A stretch of 64,000 bases of DNA, taken from positions 12,055,971-12,119,970 of the forward strand of contig OZ025257.1 of assembly GCA_964019135.1 (NCBI GenBank), in the 5' to 3' direction. The translations under genes were made by a program, and so were the position numbers. Under the pieces are notes generated by a model that worked only from the letters and a program-made list of their open reading frames with translations, searched no databases and was not told the origin of the DNA. The stretch is from Arenicola marina (lineage: Eukaryota; Annelida; Polychaeta; Arenicolidae). Below, one piece after another: positions 1 to 10,874 of the stretch. Position 1 is the first letter of the stretch, and every line of letters begins with the position of its first letter.

Positions 1-162
1 GTAATAACACAAGCGATTTGGACATTTTTCTCGTATCTGTCATCAATGTCTCTTTCCCCAGGCCCCTTTACTCCACTTTACTCATATCTCATTGGTCCAA
101 TTTGCCACTCCTGCGCGGAGTATGTCTATCCCACGGGTAGCATATAAGCGTTACTTTTGGTG

Positions 163-641
163 GTCAAGACATACCCATCGCAGCCAACATCCAGACCGGA
201 GCTGTTAATATGTCTTTTACAGGAAGGTGGGAAGTGGATTTATGTGATTGATGTATTTGATGTGATTGATGTGATTGATGAGATTGATTAGATTTACGTG
301 ATTGCTTGATATGCTTGATATGCTTGATTGATTGACATCATATAAATGATGTTAGTGTTTAGCATAGTCTATTGAATATAGAGATGAGTAAATATAGCAT
401 TGGCATGTGATTTGACCATGCCATCTGTTTAGAGAGGATTGCTCTAATCTCACGAATTAATCTATTTTAATGTGGGGTAATTGACTTACGCCTCGTCGTC
501 GTTATGCGTATGAATCATGAATTACTTTCTAATATTGTTATACAGCCATTATTGTGACGATGTTATGAAGCGGACGTCAAGAGATACTCTTCGCAGCCAG
601 CATCCAGACCGGAGCTGTTAATATCATCTATATTTTACAGC
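163..641. repeat. Pair of direct repeats, about 60 bp each (163-222 and 577-641)
   Basis: Positions 163-222 and 577-641 are clearly the same sequence: both share the core CATCCAGACCGGAGCTGTTA and both run into a TTTTACAG splice-acceptor-like end. The 350 bp between them hold a TGATTGAT-rich low-complexity stretch (236-345) and AT-rich DNA. The repeats could be duplicated remnants of an exon boundary, but no reading frame supports that, so I call only the repeat. Confidence 0.6.
236..345. repeat. TGATTGAT / TGATGTGATT low-complexity tract
   Basis: An imperfect short-period run of TGATTGAT and TGATGTGA units changes into TTGATATGC units towards its end. It is simple-sequence DNA with no sign of coding. 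Confidence 0.7.
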
Positions 642-2465
642 AAAAAAGCCATTTAATAAACCGTGTTCAGTGTTCAGTGACTACAATAGGGGAAAGAAGA
701 ATCACTAGACAGCCTGGGCTATTGACCACAGCTGCCAGGATGCCACCAGTCTCGCCGTCCCAGTCCATGTGCTGGGGTCGTTCGTGGGGTGGCATACTGA
801 GAGACTCAACGCTATCATTGTTCTTTAAGTGCCCATGATATATATAGCAAAGTTTCGGAAACTTTGTGACTGAAACTTTTCACCCGTGATATATACATAT
901 ATATATATCGGTCTTCGGTATCTGAATATAGCTGGCATACTGCTCAATATGTTGTCTTGTGGAATCTTCAAGCACAGATTTCAGTCAAAACGTGTGTCCT
1001 CGCACGAGCTTATTATGCCCCTTGCACTGATCGATTACTTATCCACTCACGGACCCAAATATTTCGGTTTCGCCTGTTTTTTCGCTTTCGCTTTTAAATA
1101 TGGTTTAAAATAATACCTGCAGAACATATTCTGTGACCGTCAGCCATGGTAACGTTAGAGTATTGGCGCCATATAACGGGGCTACGTAGGGCAAATGTCG
1201 TGTCGTACTTGTTGGTGTGGCATTCTTCAAGTTTATATAAATAGTTGCTCATAGCATTGAGCGAAACTATACACTATTAGTCGGGCAAATAATATATTGT
1301 CTCAATACTAAGCTTATAAAGTTATAGCTCTGCATTAGCCCTACTAATTTCTAAACCAAGATTTATTTAATAAAAAACTTCCCTTTGGCCATGATACATC
1401 ATAAAAGTTCTTTTTCAGGCTACATCTAATCCGTGTTTCCGAAAGCTAGCCTTTAATTTAAAACATTTATTTATTACCTGCTACAGAGCGATGGCCCGAT
1501 ATTATACATCTAGTATACACTTATTATTGAAAAAAGCGCCTAACAGCATACTACGAGAGTCCAAGTGTTCAAGCAATTAACTTTCCTTAATTATACACAC
1601 ATATGACGCAGGCTTAAATTATATGTACAAATAGGCACTGATCCTATAGAGGCTAAGTATCGCAAAAAAACACCCCTAATGTCACAAAGGCTAGGCGCAC
1701 TAAACTTAGCGATTTTTTTATAAATTGCAACTGTATATCTTTCTTTAGATAAATTATGGACCCATATTTCTGTTGAATTGATGCAATATATTTTCCACCA
1801 AACGCTAGGTGTGTGTGGATGGGGTGTGGGAGAGTGTAGCTGACTACAACTTACGCACAACATATTAAGGGTCTGTGGATACCTAGGAAGGGATATTGCT
1901 ATACACGCATGATGCTTCATATGTTGATTCACGTGTTTAGAAGATAAACAAACAAAATATACCTGTATCAAAGGCGACACGTCAGATCAAAAGACGCATA
2001 ACAGAACGAAAACTCACAGGGTTGCACACTGTAGTTATACCGACATTCACTGGGGGAGGGGGGACACTTCGTTCAGGCTGTAAAACCCGCCGACCAGCCA
2101 GCCTACACGTTGAGACGTTCTGTAACAACAATCACTGCCTTGCGGAGCCACCACGATCGTGTTACTGTTTTTATAATACTAATACTAATAATATTAATAA
2201 TATTTATTATTATAACATTGAAGTCTCAATACACAATGTTTTCATCGGGAGTCCGTCGCGCTTAGTTATTTATTAAAAGCTGCCGCCAATATAAGCCTAT
2301 CGGTCTTCGTTCGCGATATCTCTCCTTTTTTTGTTATTGTTAGAAATGATTTGCCTGAACATTTATTTTCTTCCACGAAAGCGTATCTGCACCCAAGGAT
2401 AAGATGTAAAACAACTGTAACGGTTCAAGTCATAACTGCTGTTCACAGATATATAATAGACATTG
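642..2465. other. Stretch without a recognisable gene
   Basis: Open frames here are short (84-131 codons at most), lack domain-like composition and cross low-complexity DNA: an ATAT run at 888-910, a G-rich run near 2045, and a TAATAATATTA-rich run at 2165-2215. I see no convincing splice-site pairs, RNA gene or repeat border before 2466. Confidence 0.5.
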
Positions 2466-2846
2466 CCTTGAGCAGAGAACTTATGCTTACAATGCATGCA
2501 TTCAGGTCTAACGTTACACTATTGACTTTATGTGATCTCATGCTTAGTTGCTCATATACGTTATGTTTAGATTATGTAGGAGAATATGTCTTAAATAATA
2601 TCAATGTAATAGCTTTATCAAACCCTGAACAAAAATGGGACAGACCCCTACACATTTTTGTTTTCAAATACTGCATTTATTCGTCGGGTGAAAAAAAAAC
2701 GAACAATAAGTTTTTCTTTCAGAATGATGTCTGTCATATGTTTTGAAACATAAGGAAATGCTACGAGAAAAGTCAAACAAGCCAAAAAACATAAAACAAA
2801 GAAATTGTATCCCGTAATAAGCAACGACTAAACTGTAACATGCGAC
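2466..2846. repeat. Segmental duplicate of 27480-27906, first part
   Basis: This segment aligns in the same orientation with 27480-27906. Shared landmarks include GAGAACTTATGC, ACAATGCATGCATTCA and GTCTTAAATAATATCA, with point differences throughout. The duplicate resumes at 4325 after an inserted TIR element. In the second copy the same DNA is the 3' flank of the minus-strand Ly6 gene at 28074, so this is a decayed copy of that gene neighbourhood. The open frame at 2351-2746 is not conserved in the other copy and is probably not coding. Confidence 0.8.
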
Positions 2847-2848
2847 TA

Positions 2849-4322
2849 CCCAGCTAACAAAAAAACGTTTTATTATGGTCGTAAAAACGTTTTTTAAAGT
2901 TTGGAAAACGTTTGGAAAAACGTTTTAGAAACGTTTTTTTGTGGACGCGTAGTAATGTCTTAGAGACGTTTTTAAAAAACGTTTTAATACTCTTATAAAA
3001 ACGTTTAAATACCCTTATAAAAACGTTTTAATACCCTTTTAAAAACGCTCGGCCACGTGCGTTTGGTTCAGATTATTGTATCACCCCTCCCCCTTTCTTA
3101 TAGTGTATACAATTGTAATACTATAGGAGAAGGGCGGCGATAAAATTTCAGGTGAACCAAACGCACGTGGGCCCGGCGACTGCACATGTCCGTGCACGAA
3201 ATGGCCTGGACAAAACATGCATTTCAGTGATTTTCAACCATTTCTGTGATATGAAGATGACATAAATATGTTCTACTATATTATGTTTTCAACCTGTACA
3301 AATATATTACCTTGACAAACGATGGTCTATGATCAAAATAGACAATATTCTAAAACAGCTTCAAATTTGGAATCCGGATAGAGAAAGTCAGAGATAGATA
3401 TATAGAGCTAGCTGCGGTCATTTGTTTTTTCTCGAATTTTGCTACTTCCAGCAGGTCAAAAATGGCAAATCAATTAAATAACTGCCAGATCACTTTATAC
3501 AAAATAAAATAAATATGGATATGTAAGACCGATATATACACAGTATAATACATTTTGTGTAGTATTGTTCGAAACAAACAGAAGGGGATCGCAGCTCTGT
3601 ATTGGACTATTCATCATAATGTTCTATGGTTATGGCTAGATTTAAATTCTACGTTATGACGGGACACAGCGGTTGAAGTTATCACAAGTGCTCGTTTCAT
3701 CAAACGTACCAGAAACGTGTTTTAAACGTGTTATTTGTTAAAAAAATATTCTCAACAATTATTAAGAAATGTATCTGAAAACACTCTGAATAAAGTCTTC
3801 CAAGAATTGGCAAGATAGTAAATAGGCCTCCTACTTTGGGAAGAAATTCACATGCATAGTGGAGGTTTTATAAAACGTCATAAAAACGTGTTTAAAACGT
3901 TTCATTAGTAGGAGTATCCATGGTTTGAAATCATCTATTTCACTTCAACTAAATACTATTGACCTCACAATAGTATAATCTGTGATAATTCCTTCATGTA
4001 TCACTCAATTTATATGATACATAGTTCTAGCATGTACAAATAAAGAAACGTTTATAACACGTTTTAGAAACGTTTTTGATATATCCTAGATAAATGTATT
4101 CATCAACATGAGTATTAAAGTTATATTTAATGCATTTTACAAAGGTATCTCATTGCATAATAGGTATAGTGACACATATCATTGATCATAAGAGTATTAT
4201 TGTATAACTCAAAAATCTAAAACGTTTCTAAAACGTTTTTAAAACGTTTAAAACGTTTTGGTATTTCCAAACCAGAATAAGACCAGAATAAAACGTTTTT
4301 AAAACGTTTGGTGTCAGCTGGG
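2849..4322. mobile_element. Non-autonomous TIR element with AAAACGTTTT arrays, 1.47 kb
   Basis: The left end reads CCCAGCTAACA and the right end, reversed, CCCAGCTGACAC, so the termini are inverted repeats. Both ends are flanked by TA (2847-2848 and 4323-4324). The paralogous site at 27908-27925 lacks the insertion, so the borders are supported by an empty site. Subterminal DNA on both sides is built of repeated AAAACGTTTT or AAACGTTTTTAAAACGTTT units, which also recur singly inside (3690-3730, 3875-3905, 4045-4075). There is no transposase frame, so it would need proteins supplied elsewhere. A TA duplication would fit Tc1/mariner-like or other TA-targeting superfamilies, but I cannot assign one. 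It was inserted into the 3' flank of a decayed Ly6 copy. Confidence 0.85.
3050..3173. repeat. Foldback (inverted repeat) nested in the AAAACGTTTT element
   Basis: The outer arms carry CCACGTGCGTTTGGTTCA and its complement. Inside them, CCCCTCCCCCTTTCTTATAGT is loosely mirrored by ACTATAGGAGAAGGG. The whole 124 bp is therefore one imperfect hairpin. It may be a separate small foldback element nested in the larger one. Confidence 0.7.
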
Positions 4323-4485
4323 TATGTTATCAATAATAACTTGACTATTGTGAGAGGGAAACGGTTGTCATTTGTGCACGTCATTCTTGATGCGTAACCT
4401 AAATAATTATCTTCCGCAATTATTCGAAATGTTTTTGTTTCCATTGGGCACACAACTGTCATCATATGACGTCATATAACTGCGT

Positions 4486-4540
4486 CATTGTGACGTCAGC
4501 TTCAGCAGATCGGCAGCACCAACAGCAGGACAGAGGAAAC
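4486..4540 (-). pseudogene. Fragment of Ly6-like exon 2 (C-terminal GPI-signal end)
   Basis: On the minus strand this matches the last part of the Ly6 exon 2 at 28074-28130: the VSSVLL...hydrophobic tail region followed by the same TGACGTCA-rich 3' flank. Here the hydrophobic tail runs into in-frame stops, and the upstream half of the exon is absent because the homology ends near 4545. It is a relic within the 2466-5070 duplicate and not a working gene. Confidence 0.7.
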
Positions 4541-4594
4541 CGCGGCCCTTATGATTGTTTATTTCGTACCAAAGGATACAATGAGTACATACCA

Positions 4595-5070
4595 TTTTGT
4601 GCAAAGGTTGGTAAGAATATCGCCCAATTCTTGCTTGTTTAAAAAGGCGGGGTTATGCAGCATACTATTCAGAATCGCCAAGCGTTGCAGCATTCCATTT
4701 CGGCCTAGAATTGACTGAAGGGGGCTTTACTTAAAAGGGGCTTCCTAACAGGAAGTTCAAGACTAAGCACCACCGGTGAGTGAAACGATACATTCATTCC
4801 GTCATGTAAAGTGTGATATTTTGAAATCGCTTCAAATAAGCCATCATTCACCCAAAAGTGATCAATAGCATGCGTGTTACTGTCCACCGGACTGTTATAA
4901 GTATATGAGACCGCCTGTGCCTTGTAGTTAATGCAAGGTATTATAGACTCTCTTTGGCAGAAATATTCCAATTGTCTGGTGAAATGGGAGGTTGATCACT
5001 CAAAGCTGGTATTAAGATCACCTCATATCACGAAACAAGGAAAATCAGTACTACTACAAAGCGTCTTTTT
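4595..5070 (-). pseudogene. LINE endonuclease-domain fragment, minus strand
   Basis: The frame at 4705-4971 (-) reads INYKAQAVSYTYNSPVDS...HAIDHFWVNDGLFEAISKYHTLHDGMNVSFHSPVVLSLELP. This resembles the C-terminal part of an APE-like endonuclease of CR1/Jockey-type LINEs, including the SFHSPV segment near the usual catalytic SDHxP-type motif. Homology with 28350-28602 and 30506-30710 is continuous, and upstream residues (TDFPCFVI) match the TDCPYFVIGGDLN part of that copy. It has no reverse transcriptase part. The fragment is 5'- and 3'-truncated and decayed. Confidence 0.75.
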
Positions 5071-5341
5071 GTTTAAATAATATACTTTTAACGTTGCAAA
5101 AACTTCTTTTATTTCATCAAGGCACATAACATTCAACATACAATAAACGAGCAGCACATCCCTTAAACATAATACAATACACAAAAATATACAGGATATG
5201 GTTATTTTGTTTAACCTACAGAAACTAACAACACCGAGTATCATATAGTGGCAAAACCAAATTCAAGACATTCCCATTTTAACTTTTTCGTGTTCCACTA
5301 AGGTTTCTTTTGCTCATAAAATATTATGGAGTATGATTGTT

Positions 5342-5877
5342 TCAACAGTCGAGATCTCGAGATAATAAGTCGAGATCTCTACTTAATAACTCGAGATCGC
5401 GAGATAATAAGTCGATATCTTGAGATAATAAGTCGAGATATCTACTTAATAAATCAAGATTTCTACTTAATAAGTCGAGATCTCGAGATAATAAGTCGAG
5501 GACTCTACTTAATAAGTCGAGATCTCTACTTAATAACTCGAGATCTCTACTTAGTAACTCGAGATCTCGAGAAAATAAGACGAGATCTCGAGATAATAAG
5601 ACGAGATATCGAGATAATAAGTCGAGGTCTCTATTTAATAAGTCGAGATCTCTACTTAATAACTCGAGATCTCTACTTAATAACTCGAGATCGCGAGATA
5701 ATAAGTCGAGATCTCGAGATAATAAATCGAGATCTCGAGATAAAAAGTCGAGATCTCGAGATAATAAGTCGAGGTATCTACTTAATAAGTCGAGATCTCG
5801 AGATAATAAGTCCAGGTCTCTACTTAATAAGTCGAGATCTCGAGATAATAAGTCCAATTCTCTAGTTAATATATCGA
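5342..5877. repeat. 21-bp palindromic satellite, about 25 units
   Basis: The unit is close to AGTCGAGATCTCGAGATAATA, with a perfect 12-bp palindrome TCGAGATCTCGA at its core. Some units swap the second half for TCTACTTAATA. Because 21 is divisible by three and the unit lacks stops, both strands show long open frames of (SRDLEII)n and (DLLSRDL)n. These are by-products of the repeat, with no start context or flanking exons. The array lies between the Ly6/LINE duplicate and the 4-kb composite repeat. Confidence 0.9.
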
Positions 5878-6639
5878 GGTGTTATATCCGTATACAATGA
5901 ACGTGCCCAAGCCAGCGAACACGTCTCTGTTGCTAAGTGCAATAGTTTTTGCTAGGCGGGCCTTGATAACACTTCAGCATGTCTTACAAATTTTTGCATC
6001 GATATGCCTAACATATTACGCAAGCAAAGACGTTATAAATAAAGTACAGACAATATTGACTTGTCTTCTTGGCCACCCTATATAGTTAAGTTTTACTGCC
6101 ATGCAATAGGGCTAAGAACAGATGCCCTATGAATTAGCATATTCGGGCTCGGTTGTTCAGCCTATCAAAAGTGGTGGCTGCCTTAGCAATGCGGGTTTTT
6201 ATATCGTCACTCGGAGAAAATAATGCACTCGCATTTGAAAGACGAGTCCCTGCATTTGACTTTTTGAATGGGCCGCACAACGCTGCATTGGACGATGGGG
6301 CACTGATAGTTTTGTCATGGATAAACAAAAATTATTTCTACGTGATTAATGTCCCTGCGTAGGTGCCCGGGCACGGATTCAAAAACTATTCAACTAGTGT
6401 CAAGTGCTATTCAAAACCTTCATCTTGGTGGGGGGGGGGGGGCGGGCTTGTGTCAAAGCTCTAGGCGGTGCGCGTGCATTCCTTCTTTCGTCAATCGCAC
6501 GCCCGTCTTAGAATTTCTGAAGAGTGTGAATGTCAGTTTCAATTAGAGATCAATAACTATGTCCATGATAAAACAGTGTGGCTTGACAAAAAGTTTGGAT
6601 GTCAAGTCAAGTCACGTCAAATATCATTCATTCAAACTA

Positions 6640-7640
6640 AGTGTACAAAAATCTGGCTGACATAAAACAAGTCAAGGAAGAAACCAAAATTAATCAATAA
6701 ATAGAAAAGCACACACTTGGTAACCCAATCTGGGTTGCTGGCGTTGGAGCCACCCAAATATTTAATAGAAGAAAATCGAGGCATATTAAACTTGAAATAC
6801 GAACCCACAGCCACAACAATGTTGTGCGGTTAAAAATAAAATAATTTAAAAATAAATAAATAAATGCCGGAGGGCTACAACATACACGATTACGCAATAG
6901 TGTCCCTAGTTATTAAAGTACAGTGAGACAGGACAATTGCAGTGAGGTATATTACAATCTGAAGAATATATGTCAACAATATGGTTTTTAATATATTTTG
7001 AATATCATTCTAAACTATGCGTATATAACTTTTGAATGGTTCGGCTTAGTTCAGTATTGATCATTTCAACCAGACTATATCGTATACATTTAGCAACAAA
7101 TTCGGACCGGGCTCTATCGGAGGGAACATAGTTACGGAAGCTAGTACAATGAGAAGGCACTTCGTCGTTTCGGACCATGGACAGTTTATTAAAATAGCCA
7201 GGTAATTTGTCGTTGGTTAATTTGTGATAAAATTTCAATACTTGTAAATAATGTATGTCTTTTTACTTGAGTAGATTTAGACGCTTAATTAATGGGTCTG
7301 TATGTGCGCTAAACCCATTCAAAGTAACGAGGCGTTTGGCTTGAGTATTATATATAGACAATAGGATATGCTCAGGCACGGTATATTTTAATTTGTTTAA
7401 AATTCCTATTACTTTAAATATTTTACAAGCGATTTTTTCAATATGAGTGTGTCCCTGCATGTGCTTATTTATATTTATACCCAGCATGTCAAAGTTGTCT
7501 ACATTCTCTAAAATGTTTTTTTTAATGGAAAGCTGTGAAATTTGCCATCTCTTCTGTGGCGTATGAAATATCATAAACTGGCACTTGTTACGGTTTATAC
7601 TTAGCCAGTCGTATATTTTAATGACTATAGGCGAGCGGTC
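6640..7640 (-). pseudogene. LINE 3' fragment (reverse transcriptase C-terminal region), copy A
   Basis: Two minus-strand frames (7263-7574 and 7005-7238) cover what is a single 204-codon frame in copy B at 45046-45660. They read QGHTHIEKIACKIFKVIGIL, then LKFYHKLTNDKLPGYFNK-like residues. This is the post-catalytic 'thumb/connection' pattern of CR1/Jockey-like LINE reverse transcriptases (...KI.K..GILNKLKY.LP...L..IYN). A frameshift or stop between the two frames breaks it here. The DNA down to 6640, with an ATTTATTT-type run at 6845-6865, is probably the element's 3' UTR and tail. Confidence 0.7.
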
Positions 7641-8489
7641 AAAGAAGAGTTATATTAATGTTGGAATACATAACTTAAAAAGCTGTCTGTACCATTTTAT
7701 TTGGTGGCAGTAGTAAAGCGAACACAACATTGATTTGCTTCGACGGTTGCTTCTTCATGTTTTCTTAACTGCCACATTGAGTATGAACCTAAGCAGACCG
7801 GTGCAAATGGATCATCATGACACTGACAATCGATGTCGTTTCACCGCTTGAGCCCCCCTTTCGAGAACAGACAGGTGACTGAACCGTGGGATGACCCCAC
7901 CACTAAACACGCCACCCCTGCCCCCCCCCCCCCCTGCCCCTGCTATACATGACCATCGGGTCAAAAGGACTCCACTCGAGCCACCCCGGAGAATGTTACC
8001 GAATGTCCCGGCCGCTAGATGGAAGCACAATTCTTATCTTAACTGATAATAAGGCTTACTTGGACCTCCCTCTCTTGAGCCTCTGTTAGCAATGAGAAGG
8101 GGCGCCATTGGCACCCAACTTCTCTCCTTGATTTTTTATGATCAGGTTTTCAACAATCACCAGGAGTCAACAGTTCTCAATAGTAAATGGAACTATCACG
8201 TACGTAGTCAACGCTTGCCCTGGAAGTACTTGCTACATTGCACTTTCAATGATTGTGATAGGGCTAATTAACTTCTCGACACCTTTATCTGCGTCCTCCA
8301 GCTTAATGCGTAAGCAGTGAGAATTTTTAGCAAGTAATAGGCTTAATACGATAAGAAATAAGTGCTTACAAAGACTGACCGTGATCGAAGTGACTCGTCT
8401 GTTGGCTTGCTGTAACATAATAAATGCCTAACCAAAAATATCTACCTCTCTGTCCTAGTGTTGTTCAAAATCTATCAGCACTCAACCAC

Positions 8490-9560
8490 ACGTTAGGTCT
8501 TCCTAGACAGCGCTCTATCATTCCCTATACAACGGTCTATCCATCTTTAGACAGCGGTCTATCCTTCCCTAGACAACGCTCTATCCTCCCTTGGACAACG
8601 GTCTATCCTTCCATAGACAGCGGTCTATCCTTCCTTGGACAACGGTCTATCCTTCACTAGACAGCGCTTGATCTTTCACTAGACAGCGCTCTATCCTGCC
8701 CTAGACAGCACTCCATCCTTCCCAAGACAGCGGTCTATCCTTCCCTAGACAGCGGTCTATTCTTTTTTCACTAGACGGCGCTTTATCCTTCCCTAGACAG
8801 CGCTCTACCCTTCCCCAGATAGCGGTCTATCCTTCCCTAGACAGCGCGCTATCATTTCCTAGACAGCGCTCCCTCCTTCCCTAGACAGCGCTTTACCCTT
8901 CCCCAGGCAGCGGTCTATCCTTTCCTATATAACATTATATCTTTCCCTAGGCAGCAGTCTATCCTTTCCTGCATAACATTCTATCCTTCCCTAGGCAGCG
9001 GTATATCCTTCCCTAGACAGCAGTCTATTATTCCCTAGACAGCGCTTTATCCTTCCCTAGACAGCGCTCTACCATTCCCCAGACAGCGGTCTATCCTTCC
9101 CTAGAAAGCGCTCTACCCTTCCCCCGACAGCGGTGTATCCTTCCCTATACAGCGTTTTATCCCTCCCTAGGCAACAGTCTATCCTTCCCTATACAGCGGT
9201 CTATCCGTTCCCTAGATAACACGCTATACTTCCGTTGACAAAGGTCGATCCTTCCCTACATAACATTCCATCCTTCCCAGGACAGCGGTCTATTCTTCTC
9301 CAGTCAATGGTCTATCATTCCCTAGACAGCGCTCTACCCTTCCCTAGACAGCGGTCTATACTTTCCTAGACAGCGGTCTATCCCTTCCTAGACAGCGCTC
9401 TACCCTTCCCTAGACAGCGGTCTATCCTTCCCTAGACAACAGTCTATCCTTCCCTAGACAGCGGTATATCCGTTCTCTAGATAACACGCTATACTTCCGT
9501 TGACAACGGTCTATCCTTCCCTGCATAACATTCCATCCTTCCCAAGGTAGTGCTCTATAC
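8490..9560. repeat. 22-bp satellite array A, about 48 units
   Basis: The unit is approximately CCTAGACAGCGGTCTATCCTTC. It contains TAGAC-AGCG-GTCTA, a five-base stem with a four-base loop. Variants carry CGCTCTA, or CATAACATTCTATCC in place of the centre. The open frame at 8424-8660 is a reading of the array and not a gene. The homologous array in copy B is longer and has higher-order structure. Confidence 0.9.
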
Positions 9561-9764
9561 CACCGATTTCTTGGTACATTATTGATTACAGCGATTACGG
9601 TCTACGTTCGTTGCTGCCAGCATTTTAATGACCACACTGGACATCTATTTTACTAATGTGTTCAGGCTTGCGATCCCTGCTTTGTTTTCTGTTTTTTTAT
9701 ATAGCAACAGGTACCTGAATTTCGCGACAACAGTGGCCTATTCAATGATAACAAAGTTATAAAT

Positions 9765-9955
9765 AATGCCGATAATAATAACAATGATATTTATAATGAC
9801 AAAGTATAATAGCTAATTATAATGACAAAGTATAGTTACTAATTATAATGACAAAGTATAGTTACTAATTATAATGACAAAATATAATTACTAGTTATAT
9901 TGACAACGCATAATTATTAATTATAATGACAAAGTATAATTAGAAGTTAATAACC
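9765..9955. repeat. AT-rich tandem repeat, unit about 26 bp (ATAATGACAAAGTATA...)
   Basis: Six to seven imperfect units of TTATAATGACAAAGTATAG plus about 6 bp follow the spacer after the 22-bp satellite. The same run is at 48205-48365 with one unit fewer. Confidence 0.85.
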
Positions 9956-9985
9956 ATAATACAGTGAGTGTATAATGTATGACTC

Positions 9986-10793
9986 GCGGACACACGAGCG
10001 GGCGATAATAGAAGAATGTGACAACTTTGAGTTGGTTTAACAGGTCATACGCCTTATCACAGCTTGTACTCACCGGAATTCTATAGATTATCCATGGTTT
10101 ATCCATTCTGAGGTATTTTGGACAACATAATAGTCAAGTTTAAGTAAGAATAAGAGTGAAATCTTTGTTCACCGTCGCGGGCCCAACTCACCAAAAAGTT
10201 GACAAATGGATGAACTCACCAAAACGTGAGTTGGTTACGCGACCAGTCAGAGCCTATAAAAGGCGGGCATGAGCGTTGTACGGGACAGTCTGCTCTTGGC
10301 TGCTGTCCGTGTGGTACGATATATTTTGGCATATGAGTTACTTTGCGGAATTATTAACACACACTAATATTTATCTTTAGCAGGCTATAATTAGGGAAAC
10401 CTAGATTGGTCGAATGTTGGAGCGCGCATATCTTAGGTCTAGAGAGTAAAAGGTGCACTTGGGTAAATTAGCATAAGTAAATACCCCCACGTGCCAATGT
10501 TTTGACAAGTGGTGACGTGGCAAGTAAGTGTGTTTACCTTAAATAAGCTTAGTTGTCGGAAATCGGTAATAACTGATGATCGAATTGGAACGTACTTAAT
10601 AAAACTGTCGAAAGGAACCCACGACTTGTTACTAAAAGCTTTGGAAAAGCAACACACATAAAATTCACGATAGGAGCGATTTTACTAAGCATAAAAGTTA
10701 CGAGTAAAGTTTACGGTCTCCCATTGAATAATTCGAGTAGCCATCCTGACAAGATTCAACACTCGAGGCATTCACAACCAGAATACCGTAACA
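9986..10793 (+). repeat. LTR-related repeat, left end of the Gypsy element
   Basis: It is nearly identical to 18806-19574. It contains a possible promoter region (GCCTATAAAAGGCGGGC at about 10251-10267, a good TATA box) followed by a short-leader-like region. It ends with GTAACA just before the primer-binding site. The three LTR copies in this element are not all full length. Confidence 0.85.
10251..10267 (+). promoter_or_regulatory. TATA box of the left LTR
   Basis: CCTATAAAAGGCGGGCA sits in the middle of the LTR and is repeated at 19073-19089 in the other LTR copy. That placement, U3 upstream and R/U5 downstream, is typical for an LTR promoter. It is a promoter by position and sequence only; activity is not known. 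Confidence 0.6.
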
Positions 10794-10798
10794 TAATT

Positions 10799-10816
10799 TG
10801 GTGTCAGAATTGGGAT
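10799..10816 (+). other. Primer-binding site, tRNA-Leu type
   Basis: TGGTGTCAGAATTGGGAT begins five bases after the end of the left LTR. It matches, with about two mismatches, the complement of the 3' end of animal tRNA-Leu (CCA plus TGTCAG...GGGAT). Many Gypsy elements use tRNA-Leu. The assignment is from memory of tRNA-Leu(CAG) acceptor ends and not from a database. Confidence 0.65.
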
Positions 10817-10874
10817 GCATTGATAAATTAGCTTAGTGAGTTAGCCATATAGCAAGTCTTTCCGCATACATCCT

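Larger units (their letters stand above)
5954..9984. repeat. 4-kb composite repeat, copy A
   Basis: From 5954 (TAGGCGGGCC) to 9984 (AATGTATGACT) this matches 43559-48394 in the same orientation, about 37.6 kb away. Modules in order: a unique-looking 5' part with a poly-G run at 6424, a LINE 3' fragment (6640-7640), a module with a poly-C run at 7920, an 8040-8420 conserved spacer, the 22-bp satellite (8490-9560), a spacer, and an AT-rich tandem repeat (9770-9950). Copy B carries an extra 500 bp (43930-44429) and a longer satellite. The Gypsy-type element begins at the right edge of this copy. Confidence 0.9.

Noticed and set aside
2351-2746. 131-codon plus-strand frame as a gene
   Set aside because: The duplicate at 27480-27900 does not keep the frame, and both lie in the 3' flank of a Ly6 gene.
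5326-5865. Repetitive proteins of 170-180 residues on both strands
   Set aside because: They are produced by a 21-bp stop-free palindromic satellite; no start context, signal or flanking exon.
8490-9560. CRISPR-like array (regular repeats)
   Set aside because: Units are contiguous without unique spacers, and the window is plainly eukaryotic.
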